Assembly (NCBI GenBank): GCA_014898415.1
Contig: RCTD01000001.1
Location: 2,170,001-2,234,000, forward strand
From: Stromatinia cepivora
Lineage: Eukaryota; Ascomycota; Leotiomycetes; Helotiales; Sclerotiniaceae
Length of the DNA stretch: 64,000 nt
Reading direction: 5' to 3'
Shown: one piece after another, positions 59,355 to 64,000 of the stretch
Layout: every line of letters begins with the position of its first letter
Position numbering within the stretch: the first letter of the stretch is position 1
The notes under the pieces: model-generated
Told to the model about the DNA's origin: nothing
The model's database searches: none
The model's input: only the letters and a program-made list of their open reading frames with translations
Program-made: the position numbers and the translations under genes

Positions 59355-61932
59355 TAAAACCACCGCAGATAGAGATCTAGCGGAGGTGTCGACTCAGCTT
59401 TGTGAGCGCAGGCCGTGAAGGGAGACGGAATAAACCGAGAACCGGTTGAACTGGTGGTTTCGAAGCTGGGGATCGGTTTCTTCTTCGTTGGCACATAGGT
59501 CTCTTAGAAATATTTTCTAGCATAAACCACGATCGCAAAGTCACCTGTGGTGTGGTGCGCTATTGTGCGTGAAGCAATCGATATTGAATTCAAATAGATA
59601 CAGTGGTTTTCAAGGTTTCGGCACAGTGGATTCTGGAAGGCGCGTAATTGGAGTATCTAATTGATCTTCGGGCCTTCGTGAAAGATCTCGCAGATGTTAA
59701 GAGTAATTCGATCGAGTTTTAAGTGTTGGGCCTATTATCTTGTAACTGGTAAGTGGCTATATCAAGATGTGAACACTGCCGAAAGAAAAAGAATTCGTCG
59801 TTCCTCTTAGGAAGAAAAAGAAAGTACTACCTTGTAAACAGGAGAGAAAAGCTTCTCATATGTTATGACGCTGTCGATAAAAGAATCTCGTAGATCAAAT
59901 TTGTTGTATTGATGTTATCGTCAACTTCCTGCTCAGATGTGGTTCACCCACCAAGCTCCAACTAGAACTGAGTGGAACATCAACATGGATGAGAGCTTAG
60001 CGTCAAAAAAAAATTAATCACGTGAAGACATAAGCGAGCAACTTTTTGCTCCCAATTCACCGTACGGGAATATAATTTGGGCACATCAAAACTTCCACAT
60101 CCATTGATTAGGACTTCAATCACTGAAATCATTTGGCAATACAGCTTCCTCGATTCACTCGAAGTTCTATACAACGAATTTGCCATTTCTTTAAGACATT
60201 GAGGTGTTGTTCCGGGTATCAACAATGAGTACTATGTATGACAAGACAAATACTGCATTATCAGCTGCATGGATACAGTTTGCTCTTGGGATATTCGCCG
60301 TCTTCTCTGTTTCATGTTCCGTTATCCATTAACCTACACAGTGATTTTGCTTGGAAGTTATTCGAAACAGGTAGATAATCAAAGTTTGTATGATCTGTTC
60401 GACAGGATTCTGATGAGGTAACATCCGGCCTCATCCAAGTTGGTGCAATGTGAAGTACATCTTGTACAGCAACATATGCAAGAAGCCTTTTGTCCTATGC
60501 TTGCTTGTATTTTTAGATGTTCGAGTCCCAACATCCTGCAAGGCTTCAATTTTGAACTTATTCAATATCGAATTTTCATTGGCGCAATTAGACGCACCCT
60601 TTCAGCGTTATCTCACAATAAGTGGCGGTTAGCAAAGTCCATCGGTTTTTTACGCACAACCGGATCAAACAGTTGTTTTCAGACGGCTCGGAGAAGGTTC
60701 CTATGTCTATCTAGAGGAGCCCCAACGAATCCGAGAAGATAATGTTAGTTAATAATTTAGTATTCTTCTTTGGGTGAAACCTGGAGTACGACGACGCGGG
60801 AATATAACTTAAACTGATTGAAAGCTAACCAGAGTTCCAAACCGACCGTAATTTCGGCGAAAGGCCCGCGAAACTCTCCAAAATGCGGGTTTGTATTACC
60901 AATCGGATCATATTAAAGCTTTTCAGTGGTTATTGTAGTTTCCCATGAGCAGGGAATATCTGCAAGTGAGGGCGGGGAAAGCATTTTCCTTACCAGCGCT
61001 GAAGTTGGGGAGAAGCTTTGCTTCCCATGTATTGGACTGAGCATAGTCCTATCGCATGCTCATGTCTTCAATTGTCTGATCTTTTTGAAACCCCAGCATT
61101 TTGAAACATGTTCATGGCACGGAGTAGAACCTAGATGAATTACAAAAAAAGCTGTAGGATCATTCCCAGCGAATTGACAACACCATTCGATTTTCAAAGT
61201 GACCTGATGAATGCATGATTTGTCTAGACCTAGCTTCTTTTATATATATTATAAAGCTAGAGTTCCCCCTCCTTTCCCCAGATTTTTAAAGTAGGGAATT
61301 ATCATTCCGCCATTACTCACAGCCGTTTTTATTAATATATCATTATCACAATATTACGAAATACCAATTAGATCCTCGAGGTTCCCTATCCTGGAGTATA
61401 CGACACGGGAGTACAATAAATCGACAACCCTGACGCCTAATGCCACCTTCTCTTCGCTCACTCCGATACATTTCTGGGGTTTGCTTGTCTTTGGATCGAT
61501 GCAGAGGAAGGACCTATCCATAATAACATGTGCTATAGACTTATCATCTACTATACGAAGCTTTCCAGTTTCCAGCTAAAGAAACTAAGCTTACTGCTGT
61601 ACATGGTTAAAAGATCACCTGCATTAATGCGGAGAATTGTACATTATCTATTTGTACTTCGCCCAGCACAGCATTCACGAGTCACAAATATCTTATAGCG
61701 TCACATTACTGGTACATAATTACTACTTTCCCAGCTTTAACTTAAAGTTCTATTCGCTGTCAGGGATACGAATAGTCCCAATACATCACGAATACAAAAA
61801 GAGGAAATCTGCAGGCACTATACTCGAGGAACTCTGTACCCATAACCATGATTTACTAGTTTTGATGGTTAATCAATAAGGTTTACTCGAAATAATATAA
61901 GGATAAGAAGAAGGGTCATTATATTATTTATT
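59355..61932. other. Long intergenic region, no firm gene
   Basis: It is mostly AT-rich, with many short frames lacking coding character. Open frames at 60440-60742 and 60926-61138 overlap nothing recognisable. A 35-codon ATG frame at 60225 encodes a hydrophobic peptide. The last 100 bp are strongly AT-rich and lead directly into the methyltransferase ATG. Confidence 0.55.
60225..60332 (+). CDS. Possible 35-residue hydrophobic peptide
   Basis: ATG at 60225 to TAA at 60330-60332, with a second ATG at codon 4. The product has a polar start (MSTMYDKTNTALSAAW) and a hydrophobic end (IQFALGIFAVFSVSCSVIH). It may be a chance frame, the first exon of an unresolved gene, or a small membrane peptide. 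Confidence 0.15.
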   Translation: MSTMYDKTNTALSAAWIQFALGIFAVFSVSCSVIH

Positions 61933-63732
61933 ATGGCTGAAGCGGCTTTTTTCTATAACACAACGGTCCAGAAACCTAAACCACCATCGGCACATAAAAA
62001 CTTATCCATACTTTCGCAAGCCCTACCTATTAGACCATTTTCCAAGAGCAAAACCCCTCGATCAAGACGACAATCAAAATCAGGTTCAGAACAAAACGAA
62101 TTATTACAATTAGATCCCGATCCTCCAGTTCCACTACTTAATCTCCAACAATTTCCATCATTTCCATCCACTCTTGTTGGAACTCCAATTTTCAGAAGCG
62201 ATAAGAGTAACGATTCTTTTTCCGAGGTATTGATAAACACCACTAGCTCGACTCCGGCTGTGGGTATGCTTTCAACCCCTTTAGTCGATTACAAACACTC
62301 CGCAAATCAAACCAGTAAAGCCAGGGCCGCAGCAGAAGCGAAAGCAAAGCGCAAATCATCATCGACCTTGGGCCATTCTACTCACAGCTTCAAAAATGCG
62401 AGCGGAGTGGAACGGTATGCCTCCACCAATTCCGCCGCCCACCAGCAGCAGAGAGGAGATTCAGAATCCGCAGGCAGAGCAGACAGTATTTCTAGCACAA
62501 CAGGTTCAAGTCAAATCTCGAAAATAGATTCGACCGATCGAGATCGTGATCGTGATCCGTCAGGGTCATCAACAGAAGCTTCCATGGCGCAACCATTTAC
62601 CAAACGACATGGTCGCCGATATCTACAAGATTCCTCGTTGGCATATCCTCTACCATGCGATCTTCCCGAAATCCATCGTCAGACTTTACGAACGATGTTA
62701 TTATGTCAGGTCTTCAATGGGCCGACATGTTCGTCAGCTTTCAACAACAGACCCCCGAAACGAGTACTCGAGGTTGCTTGCGGCACAGGCTTTTGGAGTG
62801 TGATGTGTCATAAACATTTTGCGCATAAAGGTCACTCCTCGATACAATTTACGGGTATAGATATTGCACCGCTAGCTCCTCGCATGGATGCAGATGATGA
62901 TATGAATTGGCGTTTCGTCCAGCACGATTTACGAAAGACGCCCCTCCCTTTTCGCGACGAAGAATTCTCACTTATCATGGTTAAGGATATGAGCATGATA
63001 TTATCTACAAAAGATAACGATCGCTCGCAGGCTTTGATGGACGAATATTTAAGAATATTAAAACCTGGAGGAGTACTGGAGATTTGGGACGGCGATCATA
63101 CTATTCGAATGCTTTTATCACACGCACCACCTGCTACAAAGGACGAAGGTAGTTCTAATCAAGCTCACAAACAAATATACACCAATGCCATGGGCGCATA
63201 TACTATTACACCACAAACACCTTTAGCAACGCCACAAAATCAATATCTTATAGATTACAATACATGGATATCCAAGGCCCTCGAGGCTCGAGATTTACCT
63301 CCTATGCCTTGTACAAGCATCCGGGCTATGCTTCTTCAAGAAGCCGAAGTCCTCGAACATATCGAAAGTCGAAGACTAGCAATCCCGCTTGGTGAAGTAC
63401 GTTGGGAGCGTGAAGGAGTAGGCGGATCCGCCACCGCCACTAATGGACTTGACGGATCGAGAGGCAAAGCCAAGGAAGCTGATCGAAAGCATCTTACACC
63501 AGGGCAAGCTGCTCTTCGCAGAACCGCATTGATGAGCATTATACAACTGGTTGAGAGTCTGGAACCACTATTGAGGGAAGCGAGTGGGAAAAATATGGAC
63601 GAATGGGATCGTTGGTGCGGAAATTTGATGACGGATTTATTGAAGAATAATGGAACATCCTGGGGAGAATGTCTAGAAGTCGGTGCTTGGTGGGCGAAGA
63701 AAAAAGATCCGAAGTCTGATTCGAATAATTGA
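61933..63732 (+). CDS. SAM-dependent methyltransferase (class I fold)
   Basis: One exon, ATG at 61933 after a TTATTTATT stretch, 599 residues. The N-terminal 240 residues are Ser/Thr/Gln/Lys-rich and look disordered (with a CRISP of acidic and Pro residues), as in fungal TAM-domain or Umt-type methyltransferases. The methyltransferase core follows: VLEVACGTGFWSVM (motif I, about residues 278-292), FTGIDIAPLAP (motif II), WRFVQHDLRKTPLPFRDEEFSLIMVKD (motifs III-IV), EYLRILKPGGVLEIWDGDH (post-motif). A further 200 residues, with VESLEPLLREASGKNMDEWDRWCGNLM, close the protein. The substrate cannot be inferred. There are no membrane helices or signal peptide. Family members in Aspergillus are uncharacterised or act on metabolites or proteins; I do not assign a symbol. 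Confidence 0.85.
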   Translation: MAEAAFFYNTTVQKPKPPSAHKNLSILSQALPIRPFSKSKTPRSRRQSKSGSEQNELLQLDPDPPVPLLNLQQFPSFPSTLVGTPIFRSDKSNDSFSEVLINTTSSTPAVGMLSTPLVDYKHSANQTSKARAAAEAKAKRKSSSTLGHSTHSFKNASGVERYASTNSAAHQQQRGDSESAGRADSISSTTGSSQISKIDSTDRDRDRDPSGSSTEASMAQPFTKRHGRRYLQDSSLAYPLPCDLPEIHRQTLRTMLLCQVFNGPTCSSAFNNRPPKRVLEVACGTGFWSVMCHKHFAHKGHSSIQFTGIDIAPLAPRMDADDDMNWRFVQHDLRKTPLPFRDEEFSLIMVKDMSMILSTKDNDRSQALMDEYLRILKPGGVLEIWDGDHTIRMLLSHAPPATKDEGSSNQAHKQIYTNAMGAYTITPQTPLATPQNQYLIDYNTWISKALEARDLPPMPCTSIRAMLLQEAEVLEHIESRRLAIPLGEVRWEREGVGGSATATNGLDGSRGKAKEADRKHLTPGQAALRRTALMSIIQLVESLEPLLREASGKNMDEWDRWCGNLMTDLLKNNGTSWGECLEVGAWWAKKKDPKSDSNN

Positions 63733-64000
63733 AGAGGTCGTCGTTCACATGTCCTCGAATTTACCCGATTTTCTCCACCAATTCTCATGCTTCCTCATGT
63801 TTATATTACCATCTCATTATCCCGTTCTCGGATCGCCTCTACCAATATAACATTCACCACTTTCCGTACATAGTCACCGCCTCTCATACACACCGCGCTC
63901 TCGAACATATTTCTCCTCTCATCCTACAACATCTCAATGGTAGGATTCGGGTCTTCTGGTTCATCGTCGGTATAATATCCCGTCCATAAGGACTGTATAT
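63733..64000. other. 3' intergenic sequence at window edge
   Basis: It is C/T-rich, with TCACCACTTTCC and CATCTC runs that resemble a leader of a gene beyond the window. A short ATG frame at 63937 ends after a dozen codons. Confidence 0.4.

Overview
The window looks like nuclear DNA of a filamentous ascomycete. Genes carry short introns (about 45 to 165 nt, GT...AG, often with a CTAAC/CTGAT-like branch site), lie on both strands without operons, and are separated by 0.5 to 5 kb of AT-rich spacers full of microsatellites. The gene set (AcrB-type protein, Pff1-type vacuolar protease, Ccr4, primase large subunit, high-affinity cAMP phosphodiesterase) is typical of Pezizomycotina. A leotiomycete such as Botrytis or Sclerotinia is my guess from general resemblance, not something proven here.

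Layout. 1-13.2 kb is decayed sequence: about 10 kb with only short protein-like fragments, mostly on the + strand, and then a cytochrome P450 gene (-) whose introns are still readable but which carries an in-frame stop and a one-base frameshift. 13.2-18.1 kb has no clear gene. 18.1-23.7 kb holds acrB (+) converging on an OXNAD1-like flavin/NAD(P) oxidoreductase (-). 24.5-26.8 kb holds two unrecognised genes (+), 35 bp apart. 28.9-29.5 kb has two small doubtful ORFs. 30.4-32.6 kb encodes a 726-residue single-pass membrane protein (-). 33.7-35.4 kb is the DNA primase large subunit (+, four exons). 36.0-38.5 kb has three very small single-helix membrane proteins (+). 38.9-41.8 kb is a ten-exon gene (+) whose spliced product carries an HELTH zinc-peptidase motif split by an intron. 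45.6-48.6 kb is the cAMP phosphodiesterase (+), 50.3-53.4 kb a Pff1-like vacuolar membrane protease (-), 54.4-56.0 kb a three-exon unrecognised protein (-), 57.0-59.4 kb CCR4 (-), and 61.9-63.7 kb an SAM methyltransferase (+).

The genes do not form one pathway. Several are housekeeping: DNA replication (primase), mRNA turnover (Ccr4), cAMP signalling (PdeH), vacuolar proteolysis (Pff1) and carbon-catabolite/ubiquitin signalling (AcrB). The less ordinary material is the decayed left end with the dead P450, the trio of microproteins, and the uncharacterised putative zincin. Exon boundaries were worked out by hand from splice signals and reading-frame continuity; no homology search was possible.
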